A stretch of DNA of 64,000 bases from Peribacillus frigoritolerans. GTDB taxonomy: Bacteria; Bacillota; Bacilli; Bacillales; Bacillaceae. The DNA lies in NCBI RefSeq assembly GCF_004358755.1, contig NZ_SMZY01000001.1, positions 992,001-1,056,000 on the forward strand, given 5' to 3'. The position numbers and the translations under genes are program-made. The notes under the pieces were generated by a model. That model made no database searches. It was not told where the DNA came from and was given only the letters and a program-made list of their open reading frames with translations. Below are positions 17,577 through 25,925 of this stretch, piece by piece (within the stretch, counting starts at the first letter, position 1; each line of letters opens with the position of its first letter).

Positions 17577-18333
17577 TAAAATTCTTTCAAGTGTCGGGAT
17601 AGGTGCAGCAAAGGTGGATGCACGTTTAGCTTCTGATAAAATTGTTTTGGGGGAAGAGCTGAAAGGGATCATTCACGTTCAAGGCGGAAACATCGAACAG
17701 CAAATCGATGAAATCTATCTGTCTCTTCAAACAACCTATTTAAAAGAATCAGATGATAAGAAATACCATCAGACTGCGACCATTACAAAGGTGAAAATAA
17801 ATGAACCATTTGTGATCATGGCCAATGAAATTAAAGAAATTCCTTTTGCATTTCCATTGCCTTCCGATACACCGATCACCCTTGGCTCATCAAAGGTTTG
17901 GCTTGAAACTGGCCTTGATATTAAAGGCGCAGTTGACCCGAGTGATAAAGACTTATTAGAGGTGGCTCCGACGCCGATCGTGCAAACCATTTTCTCCGCA
18001 CTGAGAGACCTTGGCTTTAACTTGAGAAAAGTAGAAAACGAGGCAGCTCCCTATCATTTGCGAAAAAGACTGCCATTCATTCAGGAATTTGAATTCTATC
18101 CTACCGCAGGGCCTTTTCGCGGGAAGCTTGATGAACTCGAAGTCGTTATTTCTAATGTAAGCCATCAGGGCGTAGAACTGCTGCTCGAGGTAGATCGACG
18201 GGCAAGAGGACTTGGAGGCTTTTTATCAGAAGCACTCGAAATGGATGAATCACTGGTAAAAGTCATGATTACCAACCAGGATCAGTCAGCAATCAAAAGA
18301 ACGCTTGAAGATGTCATTCAGCGGTATAGTTAA
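17563..18333 (+). CDS. spo0M: Sporulation-control protein Spo0M
   Basis: The 256-residue protein matches Spo0M (about 258 aa in B. subtilis). It has an N-terminal arrestin-like beta-sandwich (KVDARLASDKIVLGEELKG, QQIDEIYLSLQTTY) and a C-terminal part with FEFYPTAGPFRGKLDELEVV and the RARGLGGFLSE segment. Spo0M influences entry into sporulation and cell division; its mechanism is unclear. ATG at 17563 behind GGGAGAG, 14 bp inside the kinase gene. In B. subtilis the gene is, to my knowledge, not preceded by a kinase. Confidence 0.92.
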   Translation: MSFFNKILSSVGIGAAKVDARLASDKIVLGEELKGIIHVQGGNIEQQIDEIYLSLQTTYLKESDDKKYHQTATITKVKINEPFVIMANEIKEIPFAFPLPSDTPITLGSSKVWLETGLDIKGAVDPSDKDLLEVAPTPIVQTIFSALRDLGFNLRKVENEAAPYHLRKRLPFIQEFEFYPTAGPFRGKLDELEVVISNVSHQGVELLLEVDRRARGLGGFLSEALEMDESLVKVMITNQDQSAIKRTLEDVIQRYS

Positions 18334-18340
18334 AAAAAGC

Positions 18341-18375
18341 GACAGCAGTGAAGAATTTATCACTGCTGTTTTTTG
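18341..18375 (+). terminator. Terminator of the kinase/spo0M operon
   Basis: CAGCAGTG and CACTGCTG pair around a 10-nt A/T loop, followed by TTTTTT. Confidence 0.85.
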
Positions 18376-18412
18376 CTTTTCTTATTAATCTGAAAAGGAG
18401 AGAAGAACAGAA

Positions 18413-18877
18413 ATGAAACAAAAATCTCCAAAGCTTCCGCTTACTAATAAAGAGACGGAACAGCTGAGAAAGAACAAAATAAAACGAACTGAGATAAAAG
18501 AGATGAAACCAGACGTATTAGCTGCTTTAATTGATGTTCCAAACGAACGCGCACGGGAATTGATCGGACATGCTGTCTTTCAGTCTATTCCATCAGTTGG
18601 CCCAAAGCTTGCCCATAATCTAGCTGTGGACCTTGGTTTCTCTTCTTTAGAGCATGTAAAGAACATGAGAGGGGAAGAGCTTGTTCACGAACTCGAGAAA
18701 AAATACGGAGTGTGGATGGATCCTTGTGTAGAAGATGTCATGCGATGTGTGGTTCATCATGCGAATCATCCGGACAGTGATAAAAACTGGTGGGATTTTA
18801 CCGCGGAGCGCAAAAAATACAGGGAAACGTTCGGTTACCCTGCTGACCGCCCTGTTAAGGCATGGCATGAGAAATAA
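18413..18877 (+). CDS. Helix-hairpin-helix protein (Cdd1/'pathogenicity locus' family)
   Basis: The 154-residue protein carries a HhH-like segment IPSVGPKLAHNLAVDLGFSS and the C-terminal signature WWDFTAERKKYRETFGYPADRPVKAWH, both typical of PF11731 (Cdd1, misleadingly named pathogenicity locus). A Cys pair (DPCVEDVMRCVVHH) recurs in the family. Probably DNA binding; function unknown. ATG at 18413 behind AAAAGGAGAG. Confidence 0.82.
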   Translation: MKQKSPKLPLTNKETEQLRKNKIKRTEIKEMKPDVLAALIDVPNERARELIGHAVFQSIPSVGPKLAHNLAVDLGFSSLEHVKNMRGEELVHELEKKYGVWMDPCVEDVMRCVVHHANHPDSDKNWWDFTAERKKYRETFGYPADRPVKAWHEK

Positions 18878-19065
18878 GCCCTTTTCAATCCTATTGAATC
18901 AATGCTTTCAACAGGAAAAACTGCTGCATTTTAAGAGAACAGACAAAAAAAGAGCAGTAAGAAACGAATAGTATAGTAAGACAATTCATTTCTAAACTGA
19001 ATGAAAACGATTTGTCAGTAACATTAGATATTGTTAAAGCGTTACAATTTAAGGAGGATGCAGCC

Positions 19066-19353
19066 ATGATCTACGAAATTGAAATCGGCACAGAAAAAGG
19101 GAAGTTATCTTTAGTTACTCTCGGAGTAGAGAAAAAAGATGTCATTAAAAGCCTGCAGACTGACCGCTTTTTTATTGGCTACACGCATACAGGCCTTACA
19201 TTTGGGTTAAATGCCAATGAAATCGTGTCATTTGATATTCAAAAAAGAGAAACGGTCTCAAGCATGCTGGCAGCAGCTCTGACAGAGGAATACGGCGAAG
19301 AAACTGCTGAAAAGTTTCCGTTTTTGTCTTCGACACTATTAGAAACAGTTTAA
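19066..19353 (+). CDS. Conserved hypothetical protein, 95 aa
   Basis: The ATG at 19066 has AAGGAGG 8 nt upstream and starts MIYEIEIGTEKGKLSLVTLG. An in-frame extension to 19012 lacks a ribosome-binding site and runs through the site used here. The product looks alpha/beta with an acidic C-terminus and no Cys, signal or membrane segment. No family recognised. Confidence 0.6.
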   Translation: MIYEIEIGTEKGKLSLVTLGVEKKDVIKSLQTDRFFIGYTHTGLTFGLNANEIVSFDIQKRETVSSMLAAALTEEYGEETAEKFPFLSSTLLETV

Positions 19354-19451
19354 ACTCGGGCAGAAACAGCGCAGATTAATATCGGCAAACTATATACATA
19401 AAGAGAATCGAAGCGAGCTCGGTGCTTCTTGTAAAAAGGGAAGGGTTGAAA

Positions 19452-19682
19452 GTGGATATGTGTGAGAATCTTTGGACTAGAAAGTATACAGTATTGGATA
19501 AAACGCGGGAGCAATTAATCAAGGACCTGGAAATTCAGGCTGCTTATTATCCTTATATAGATGCTGCTAAACAGCGGATTCAGGACACGGGGAAATTTGG
19601 ACCGGTGCATGATGCAGCAGACCGATTCCTGCAATATTTAGAGGAAGAATATAAGTCTATGGAAACTCAGGCAACTGAATAG
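19452..19682 (+). CDS. Hypothetical protein, 76 aa
   Basis: A GTG at 19452, or an ATG two codons later, follows AAAAAGGGAAGGG with suitable spacing. The product is helical and polar: EQLIKDLEIQAAYYPYIDAA, then DAADRFLQYLEEEYKSME. No family recognised. It is followed by a hairpin terminator. Confidence 0.55.
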   Translation: MDMCENLWTRKYTVLDKTREQLIKDLEIQAAYYPYIDAAKQRIQDTGKFGPVHDAADRFLQYLEEEYKSMETQATE

Positions 19683-19691
19683 ACCGGCTGA

Positions 19692-19722
19692 AGGCGTTTC
19701 TATTTTTAGAAACGTCTTTTTC
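19692..19722 (+). terminator. Terminator of the 76-aa gene
   Basis: GCGTTTCTA and TAGAAACG-type arms around a T-rich loop, followed by TCTTTTTCT. Confidence 0.7.
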
Positions 19723-19902
19723 TAAGCACATAACAAAACGCTGTCTATGTATACAGAACATAAACAGCGTCTTATCTTGAATCAAACATATTCACTTTTT
19801 TGTTCTTTCCTTTCTTACTAATAACCATTCGTTGCTTTGAATCAATTGATTTCTTTCAATTAATGTCTTGCACGGATTCGATCAGTTTATTCGTATGCTT
19901 TT

Positions 19903-20132
19903 TTGATTTTCCCACATGCCCACATGGTGCGAAAATAGGTTTCACGGGCTATTTTCATCTGCATCATGATCTTAGCATGCTTCGCTCACCGTCGTCATTG
20001 GAATCATCCCCTCAGTCAGATTTCCGTTTCCCCGCATATCCACACACCTCAAAATCAGTTTTCACAGGCTGATTTTTTGCCAGATGTGATTCTGATATGC
20101 TTCGCTTACCGTCGTCATTGGAATCACGCCTT
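19903..20132. repeat. Tandem pair of 120-bp units with covarying hairpins
   Basis: The two units are offset by exactly 120 bp. The 3' block ATGCTTCGCT..CCGTCGTCATTGG is nearly identical (19977-20006 and 20097-20126). Each unit has a hairpin with a 10-nt TTTCACRGG-type loop: GAAAATAG/CTATTTTC in the first, AAAATCAG/CTGATTTT in the second, with two compensatory base-pair changes. A second long-range pairing (GTGATTC/GAATCAC in unit 2) is partly kept in unit 1. No good coding frame; a short frame across it lacks a ribosome-binding site. Confidence 0.7.
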
Positions 20133-20451
20133 CCTATGAGTGAGTAAGTTCATCTTAACAAAATTTTTACAATAACTAAACATTCAGAATAATCTGTATA
20201 AGGTCAAATAAAGCGATTACAATTAGCTAATCATCCAAATTCTCTGTTTTTCGTAGTTTTTCAAGGTTTTATATTATTTTTCAAAAAATAGTGACCTCCC
20301 AAATCGGCAGCACAGAGAACATGTGGTTTAAATAAATCATGTTCTAAATAATCAATTAAAGGTAAGATTCGCACACAATGAGTGGATGCAATTAAAACAT
20401 CTCACGATCAGTTATCATGTCTTTTGAGAAATTGAAAAGAGCCTTTGATCA
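20133..20451. other. AT-rich intergenic stretch, nothing recognised
   Basis: About 320 bp between the tandem repeat and the palindrome upstream of the methyltransferase gene. No coding frame with a ribosome-binding site and no hairpin of note were seen. Confidence 0.5.
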
Positions 20452-20468
20452 TCAGCGCCGGGCGCTGA
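20452..20468. promoter_or_regulatory. 17-bp GC-rich perfect palindrome
   Basis: TCAGCGCC-G-GGCGCTGA lies 72 bp upstream of the methyltransferase start, in otherwise AT-rich DNA. Its position and symmetry suit an operator; the binding protein is unknown. Confidence 0.5.
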
Positions 20469-20539
20469 ACAATTGATTGCTAATACGGAGAAAAGTTGAT
20501 AAAATTAACTTAAAATTCAGAATACAATGGAGGTTTTCC

Positions 20540-21580
20540 ATGCCGGCAGAAGCTGCTGTACGTCCCTTTACAGAAAGTGATATTGGAAAAACGGCTTTAT
20601 CTGAAAGTTTTAAGATTGATCTTCGCACCTATACGGAGGAAGAAAAAGACGAGCTTTTTTCAGCAAACCTGGTTCGGGATTGGTCGCTCCTTACGTGGAA
20701 AGACGTTGGAAAGCCATACGAAGTCAAAACATATGCTAAAGATCGAAAGGAATGGGAAAACGAAAATCAAAAGCCGATGCCCGTTCATACATCCTGGCAG
20801 TACTTTAATAAATCGTTCCATGAATGGTTTGTAAAAGATGTACCTGAAGAAATGAATGCTTTAAACGATGAACTGAAGAAAAACTTTGCCGCATTCCGCC
20901 CAGCAGAGGTAAAGGAAGTTCTCGGTAAATCTATGAAGCTCAGGCTTTGGAATTATATTCACCGCATTGAAGATGGCATCTGGGATCCCCGGGGGAAAAG
21001 AGCTTTGTTTGAGGGGCTGCATGTTTCAAAGCCAAGAATTCTATTTTTAGGTGCAGCTGAAGGATATGAGGCGATGCAGCTTGCTGCCATGTATCCGGGC
21101 GGTGAAATTGTCATGGTGGACTATGATCCTTTTTGCCGTGACAGCCGGTTTGCCGAGTTTCCTCTGCATTATCCTTTTTTAGGTGAAAACCCCGTGACTG
21201 GTGCACCGAAAATTTGGTATAAGAATGATTTTACTATCACTTATCTAGTTGATGACATTCGTAATCTGCCTTTTGGCAAGGAATTCGATATCGTCATCAG
21301 TGTTGGGATGATTGAACATTTTCCGGATGAGCAGAAACCAGAATCGATTGATTGGCACAGAAAGTTTTTGAAAGATGGGGGATATGCGATTTTAACAACT
21401 CCAAGAGCTCAGCTGAAGTCCAAATTATATTATCAAGTAATGGCTGATGTCATGAACCATACGTACAGGGAATTAATGACGATTCAGCAAATGGGCCTGT
21501 ATGTTTATGAAAACGGTTTCGATATCCTGAGACATGGTTTTATTAAAGTCCATAACGGCATAATTGCCAGACCGCGTTAA
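20540..21580 (+). CDS. Class I SAM-dependent methyltransferase
   Basis: The 346-residue protein has an N-terminal region of about 150 residues without recognised domain, then a Rossmann-type methyltransferase: motif I ILFLGAAEGYEAMQLA, acidic motif II VMVDYD, and FDIVISVGMIEHFPDEQ as motif IV with a post-motif GGYAILTTPR. Substrate unknown. ATG at 20540 behind TGGAGG; an in-frame start at 20477 has no such site. Monocistronic, with a GC-rich palindrome upstream and a terminator downstream. Confidence 0.82.
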   Translation: MPAEAAVRPFTESDIGKTALSESFKIDLRTYTEEEKDELFSANLVRDWSLLTWKDVGKPYEVKTYAKDRKEWENENQKPMPVHTSWQYFNKSFHEWFVKDVPEEMNALNDELKKNFAAFRPAEVKEVLGKSMKLRLWNYIHRIEDGIWDPRGKRALFEGLHVSKPRILFLGAAEGYEAMQLAAMYPGGEIVMVDYDPFCRDSRFAEFPLHYPFLGENPVTGAPKIWYKNDFTITYLVDDIRNLPFGKEFDIVISVGMIEHFPDEQKPESIDWHRKFLKDGGYAILTTPRAQLKSKLYYQVMADVMNHTYRELMTIQQMGLYVYENGFDILRHGFIKVHNGIIARPR

Positions 21581-21596
21581 CTAACCGTTTGATTAT

Positions 21597-21619
21597 GGCT
21601 GAAGATTTCGGCCTTTTTT
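21597..21619 (+). terminator. Terminator of the methyltransferase gene
   Basis: GGCTGAA and TTTCGGCC pair imperfectly, followed by TTTTTT. Confidence 0.6.
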
Positions 21620-21758
21620 AATGAGCACATTGAAGAATTTTCGCCTATCATAATTTTCATTCTAAAATTATACTTCTATTCTGAAAATAAGGCATGACCT
21701 TTTCTTTTGCAGTACCCATCGATAAAATAAGAGACGAGTTTTAAATCTGCCTTAAGGT

Positions 21759-22631
21759 GTGATTCTTATTTTCATTCTTTTTATCGCAATGGGACTGCTG
21801 ATTGGGATTTTATCCGGTTTTTTTGGTGTTGGGGGAGGTTTTATTTTGACGCCTGTCCTGCTGCTGATGAATACAGAGCCAATCACAGCCATAACAATCA
21901 GTTTATTATATACAATCGGAACATCGCTTTCGGGAATGTTTGCGCATCTTAAAATGAAAAATGTGAGATGGAAAGAAGCTTTCATTATTGGTTTAAGCGG
22001 GATGGCAGCAACACAGGCAGCCAATCCTTTCGTTTATTTCTTAAATCAACATGGTTATGATGATGCTGTGATTCCGCTGGCATATATTTTCCTGTTGAGT
22101 TATTTTGGCTGGAGCCTGCTATTTAGGAAGAAAACGAAGAACAGTAAAGGAAAGCCAATTAAGAAATGGGCAATTGTGCTTTTGATTCTTACTGGTGCAA
22201 TAGGCGGATTTATCTCAACCCTGCTTGGTGTCGGAGGAGGGTTTATCATCGTGCCGCTGTTGATTTCGTTATCCGGTTTTCAGCCAAAAGATGCAATAGG
22301 GACAAGTCTTCTAAGTGTTTTATTTATTGTCAGCATAGGCTTTATTACATATTTCGTTAAATCTCCGATTGAATTATCGACTGGGGCTTTTCTGATTGCA
22401 GGAGGACTTGCAGGGGCGCAGGCCGGAGCTTTTATGACAGACAAATTTGAACATGCAGAAATGAAATTGCTTCTTGGGATGCTGTATTTTTTCACAGCAA
22501 TAAGCGTTGGAATGAAACTGATTGGGTTTGAGGTATTGGGAATGGTCATTCTGTTTCTATTTATAGGGTTATTATACATAAGAATGGCAGCGTCCGTTAT
22601 CACCCGCCTAAAAAAAATCCGTTCTAATTGA
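21759..22631 (+). CDS. TauE/SafE family permease
   Basis: The 290-residue protein has two homologous halves of about four membrane segments. Each opens with a glycine-rich signature: GILSGFFGVGGGFILTPVLL and GFISTLLGVGGGFIIVPLL. This is the hallmark of TauE/SafE (DUF81) exporters of sulfite or organosulfonates; the true substrate is unknown. GTG at 21759 is the outermost start. The ribosome-binding site is weak, so the start is uncertain (an ATG at 21792 is in frame). Confidence 0.85.
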   Translation: MILIFILFIAMGLLIGILSGFFGVGGGFILTPVLLLMNTEPITAITISLLYTIGTSLSGMFAHLKMKNVRWKEAFIIGLSGMAATQAANPFVYFLNQHGYDDAVIPLAYIFLLSYFGWSLLFRKKTKNSKGKPIKKWAIVLLILTGAIGGFISTLLGVGGGFIIVPLLISLSGFQPKDAIGTSLLSVLFIVSIGFITYFVKSPIELSTGAFLIAGGLAGAQAGAFMTDKFEHAEMKLLLGMLYFFTAISVGMKLIGFEVLGMVILFLFIGLLYIRMAASVITRLKKIRSN

Positions 22632-22643
22632 GCGGATTTTTTT
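22611..22643. terminator. Bidirectional terminator
   Basis: AAATCCG and CGGATTT arms with A-run and T-run on either side, between the convergent permease and phosphodiesterase genes. The left arm overlaps the end of the permease gene. Confidence 0.8.
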
Positions 22644-22677
22644 ACATATGCCATACTGGGATTTGCCTTTCTGACTG

Positions 22678-23451
22678 CTAATCAAACCTTTCCCTCACAA
22701 CAACACCATCTACAGCTAGTCTTTTTACGTTCCTATAATCATATTTATTGTGTATGCCCCAAATATACAAAGTCAGCTTCGCCCGCTTTGCCTGCTGATA
22801 AAAATAAAGATTCAGGCACCGTTTGTGCAGAGTGATAAACTCAATTTCTGCACCTAGCTCGTTTAACTGATGATAGGGAATTGGATAGGAAATGACGAGT
22901 CCTTTGTTTATTTGCGGCAGCAATGAGTTTAAAAGCATGATGCTCTTTAGTTCAGTGGATTGTATGGAAAGCAAAGAAAATTCGCGGGGAGAGTAGGCAT
23001 TTAAAATCGAATCAGTTAAGACTTTTTCAATGCCTGGATATAAAGAAGGGCGTTTTAAATCAATCAGCAGATGATGGTCATTCTTATATTTTATAAATAC
23101 CTCATCCAGAGTAGGTATTTGCTCACCTTCAAACGATTCGTCATACCAAAAGCCAGCATCAAGATTCTTCAGCTCTTTCAGCGTCAGATCTGCTATTTTT
23201 TCATCAAGACCTGCTGTTCTTTTGAGGGAGAGGTCGTGCATCACGATTAAATGTTTGTCTTTGCTCATTTGAACATCAAGCTCAATCATATCAAAACCTT
23301 CACGGGCGGCCCTGTCAAACGATGACATCGTATTTTCGGGGGCCTGCGAAGAGAGTCCTCTGTGTGCAATCAGGAGATTTCCGCCTGCAGCTTGTGAATC
23401 TGCAGCAAAGGCATAATGTACAATAAAAGAAAGAAAAAAGATGAGGGTCAC
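22678..23451 (-). CDS. Secreted glycerophosphodiester phosphodiesterase
   Basis: The 257-residue protein begins with a hydrophobic signal sequence (about residues 1-17, ending AFA). The GDPD catalytic set is complete: His30-Arg31 (AHRG), Glu57 and Asp59 (ELDV) and His72 (MHD), with PENT at 38-41. Such enzymes release sn-glycerol 3-phosphate from glycerophosphodiesters and, in Bacillus, from teichoic acid. GTG start at 23451 has only a weak upstream site. Monocistronic. Confidence 0.88.
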   Translation of the reverse strand: MTLIFFLSFIVHYAFAADSQAAGGNLLIAHRGLSSQAPENTMSSFDRAAREGFDMIELDVQMSKDKHLIVMHDLSLKRTAGLDEKIADLTLKELKNLDAGFWYDESFEGEQIPTLDEVFIKYKNDHHLLIDLKRPSLYPGIEKVLTDSILNAYSPREFSLLSIQSTELKSIMLLNSLLPQINKGLVISYPIPYHQLNELGAEIEFITLHKRCLNLYFYQQAKRAKLTLYIWGIHNKYDYRNVKRLAVDGVVVRERFD

Positions 23452-23617
23452 GAGAAATCTCAGTTAAATCACCCTTTCTTACTGAATTTGAGTCTTTTAT
23501 CCTACTATATGCCATTAATGTACAAAGCGTTTATGTGAATGTTTCTGCGTCTTTATGAAAACATAAAAGGGTGACAACGTTTTTATAGTATCAAAAATTA
23601 TATGATTTGCGCATCGT

Positions 23618-23738
23618 TGGCGAGCAGAAGCGCCTAGATCCTCGGTCAGAACGGATCCGCCAAAAAAGCCGGGACCCGGACTTTTCTGCAGGATCCTTTT
23701 CTGCCTGTCGGATCGGGCCTTGGCGCTTGCGCTTTTCT
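23618..23738. repeat. Dispersed palindromic repeat, divergent copy
   Basis: The head and tail differ from the main type (GCGCCTAGATCCTCGG and GTCGGATCGGGCCTTGGCGC), yet the outer GATCC/GGATC pairing replaces the GGGGC/GCCCC pairing of other copies. The central arms GGATCCGC and AAAAAGCC.. pair with GGACTTTT..GGATCC. It ends just before the ribosome-binding site of the 47-aa gene. Confidence 0.8.
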
Positions 23739-23754
23739 TGAAAGGAGGAACAGT

Positions 23755-23898
23755 ATGGCGCATAAACATCAAAATAGTGCTGAGCAAAAGGCGAAAAAAC
23801 AGCCTGCGAAGCATCAGGAAGAGTTTTCAGCTGAGATTGCGCATAAAGCAAAGCCGGCTCCTGGACATAAAGAACAAAAAAAACATAAAAAAATCTAG
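23755..23898 (+). CDS. Small Lys/His/Ala-rich protein, 47 aa
   Basis: ATG at 23755 behind a perfect AAAGGAGG. The product starts MAHKHQNSAEQKAKKQPAKH and is highly basic, with HKEQKKHKKI at the end. It lies 24 bp upstream of the PAP2 phosphatase gene, probably in the same transcript. Composition recalls small spore proteins but no family was recognised. Confidence 0.65.
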   Translation: MAHKHQNSAEQKAKKQPAKHQEEFSAEIAHKAKPAPGHKEQKKHKKI

Positions 23899-23922
23899 GG
23901 ATGCAGCGGGGGAGGAGAAACA

Positions 23923-24546
23923 TTGAAAAATATAGCACTTTTTCTTTTTCTATTTTTATTTTTCGCTGTACTTTACCGGATGGATGTCGTTCAGATGCTG
24001 GATAATTCGGTTGTGAGAGGTGCAGAAGTATTTCGCAATGACGAGTTTACTTCTTTTTTTATTACCGTCAGTGATATTGGTTCGATAAAAGTGATATATC
24101 CCCTCATGATAATCGCATCCATTTTTCTTTTGTTTTTCAGAAAATTTTTGTCTGTTTTCTTTTTATGGGGCACATTTTATTCCATTCGCTTTATTAATGT
24201 TGAGCTGAAGGATTTTTTTCAACGTGAAAGACCATCGTTTGATGCCGTCATCCATGCCGCTCATTACAGCTTTCCAAGCGGTCATGCGATGAATTCAACT
24301 GCATTTTATGGCTTTCTTTGCTATTTAATTCTTGAGGGCACTTCTGCAAAGGACCACAAAAGAAAATGGTGGATCAGTATGACCGCTATACTGGTAGGAT
24401 TAATCGGAACAAGCAGGATCTACCTTGGCGTTCATTACTTATTCGATATATTGGCGGGATTTTCGGCAGGAATGGTATGGCTTCTTATCTTAATAAAAAT
24501 GTATGAAACGATAAATTCTAAAATTGACAAAACTAGACCAGCTTAG
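23923..24546 (+). CDS. yodM: PAP2 superfamily phosphatase (YodM-like)
   Basis: The 207-residue membrane protein has all three PAP2 motifs: K96 to RP104 (KDFFQRERP), PSGH at 118-121, and SRIYLGVHYLFD. Five or six membrane segments. Such enzymes dephosphorylate lipid phosphates, for example undecaprenyl pyrophosphate or phosphatidylglycerol phosphate. Assigned to YodM by position between yozD and deoD, as in B. subtilis. TTG start at 23923 behind GGGGGAGGAG. Confidence 0.85.
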   Translation: MKNIALFLFLFLFFAVLYRMDVVQMLDNSVVRGAEVFRNDEFTSFFITVSDIGSIKVIYPLMIIASIFLLFFRKFLSVFFLWGTFYSIRFINVELKDFFQRERPSFDAVIHAAHYSFPSGHAMNSTAFYGFLCYLILEGTSAKDHKRKWWISMTAILVGLIGTSRIYLGVHYLFDILAGFSAGMVWLLILIKMYETINSKIDKTRPA

Positions 24547-24634
24547 ATGAAGGAAATTGGAAATTTGCTGTTTTCCATTTAATACATAAGGTGATGGCCA
24601 GAAGCGGGACTTAAGCATGGGGTTAAGTAATGAA

Positions 24635-24663
24635 AAAGGCAGCGATCTGACATCGCTGCCTTT
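24635..24663. terminator. Bidirectional terminator
   Basis: AAAGGCAGCGAT and ATCGCTGCCTTT form a perfect 12-bp stem with a 5-nt loop, between the convergent yodM-like and 47-aa genes. Confidence 0.85.
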
Positions 24664-24670
24664 CTTTAGT

Positions 24671-24814
24671 TTACAGGTTATGGCCAGGCCCATTTTTACG
24701 TTTGGCTGAAGTTTCTTCTTTGCCGTGTGCATTTTCCTCTGCTTCAATTGCTTCAGGCGGTATGTGATTGTTCTTTTTCTGTCCATTGATGCGATTGCGG
24801 TGTTTTTTGCCCAA
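24671..24814 (-). CDS. Small hydrophilic protein, 47 aa (possible spore protein)
   Basis: TTG at 24814 with AAGGAGG at the right distance upstream, better than the upstream ATG starts. The product starts MGKKHRNRINGQKKNNHIPP and has AIEAEENAHGKEE and a basic end. High Lys/Asn/His/Glu content without Cys or Trp resembles minor small acid-soluble spore proteins, but I could not match it to a named Ssp. Divergent from deoD. Confidence 0.6.
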   Translation of the reverse strand: MGKKHRNRINGQKKNNHIPPEAIEAEENAHGKEETSAKRKNGPGHNL

Positions 24815-24994
24815 AAGTAATCCCTCCTTGTCCATTCTATTTTTCACATAATGAGCGATTTTCACTACAGTAAATAAATTTCATGTATAAGATGCTGGAT
24901 AAATCGGAAATGTAGAAGGAGAAATGATTTTTTAGCGCATATTATGGTATATTGAAAAAGCACCTTTTTATACATATAACTGGAGGTATGAACA

Positions 24995-25696
24995 ATGAGT
25001 GTTCACATAGGAGCAAAACCAAATGAAATCGCAGAATCCATTTTATTGCCTGGAGATCCGCTTCGTGCCAAATATATAGCAGAAACGTTTTTAGAAGATG
25101 CAGTATGCTACAACGAAGTACGCGGCATGCTCGGATTTACTGGAACATACAAAGGCCATCGCATTTCTGTACAGGGTACAGGAATGGGTGTTCCATCCAT
25201 CGCCATTTATGTTAATGAACTTATGCAAAGCTACAATGTTCAAAAATTAATCCGCGTTGGAACATGCGGTGCGATTCAGCAGGATGTTAAAGTAAGAGAT
25301 GTGATTCTCGCAATGAGTGCATCAACCGATTCTCAAATGAACAGAATGACTTTCGGCGGAGTAGATTATGCACCGACAGCAGATTTTGAATTGCTGAAGC
25401 ATGCATATGATGCCGGCACTGAAAAAGGGTTAAAATTAAAAGTCGGCAACGTTTTTACAGCAGATATGTTCTATAATGACAACTCCGAGCTTGAAAAATG
25501 GGCGAAATACGGTGTTCTTGCAATCGAAATGGAGTCAGCAGCACTTTATACGCTTGCAGCTAAATTCGGACGCCAGGCATTATCTGTGCTTACAGTAAGC
25601 GATCACATTTTAACTGGCGAAGAAACAACATCTGAAGAGCGTCAAACAACGTTTAATGAGATGATGGAAATTGCTTTAGAGGCAGCAATTAAATAA
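24995..25696 (+). CDS. deoD: Purine-nucleoside phosphorylase DeoD
   Basis: The 233-residue protein is a hexameric-type PNP. It starts [22 protein letters not shown] with the phosphate-binding [10 protein letters not shown], then RVGTCGAIQ, the substrate motif [11 protein letters not shown] and the catalytic Asp in VSDHIL. It cleaves purine nucleosides with phosphate for salvage. ATG at 24995 behind TGGAGG. Neighbours yodM and yodJ match the B. subtilis order. Confidence 0.95.
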   Translation: MSVHIGAKPNEIAESILLPGDPLRAKYIAETFLEDAVCYNEVRGMLGFTGTYKGHRISVQGTGMGVPSIAIYVNELMQSYNVQKLIRVGTCGAIQQDVKVRDVILAMSASTDSQMNRMTFGGVDYAPTADFELLKHAYDAGTEKGLKLKVGNVFTADMFYNDNSELEKWAKYGVLAIEMESAALYTLAAKFGRQALSVLTVSDHILTGEETTSEERQTTFNEMMEIALEAAIK

Positions 25697-25783
25697 AAAG
25701 ACTGTACTTGACAGTGAAGAATCCAAAAGTCAACTTTTTATTAAAGATTGATCACAATAAAGTTATAGAAGAGAGCACAAAAG

Positions 25784-25822
25784 AAGCGCGCGAAAATTTT
25801 TTCGTGCGTTTTCTCTTTTTTT
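25784..25822 (+). terminator. Terminator downstream of deoD
   Basis: GCGCGCGAAAA and TTCGTGCGT arms with a T loop, followed by TTTTCTCTTTTTTT. It lies 88 bp after deoD; the stretch between holds no gene. Confidence 0.75.
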
Positions 25823-25925
25823 CGACAAGATCTGCCACAATTGACAGATATAGTTTTTCTCATTTTAGGCAATAGTGATAAAATGAAAGCATGAAAGACA
25901 TACAGGCAGGTAGGGTGAACTAATT

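Noticed and set aside
19800-20072. Plus-strand open frame of 90 codons rich in Phe and Ser
   Set aside because: It lies across the 120-bp tandem repeat, has no ribosome-binding site and no protein-like composition.
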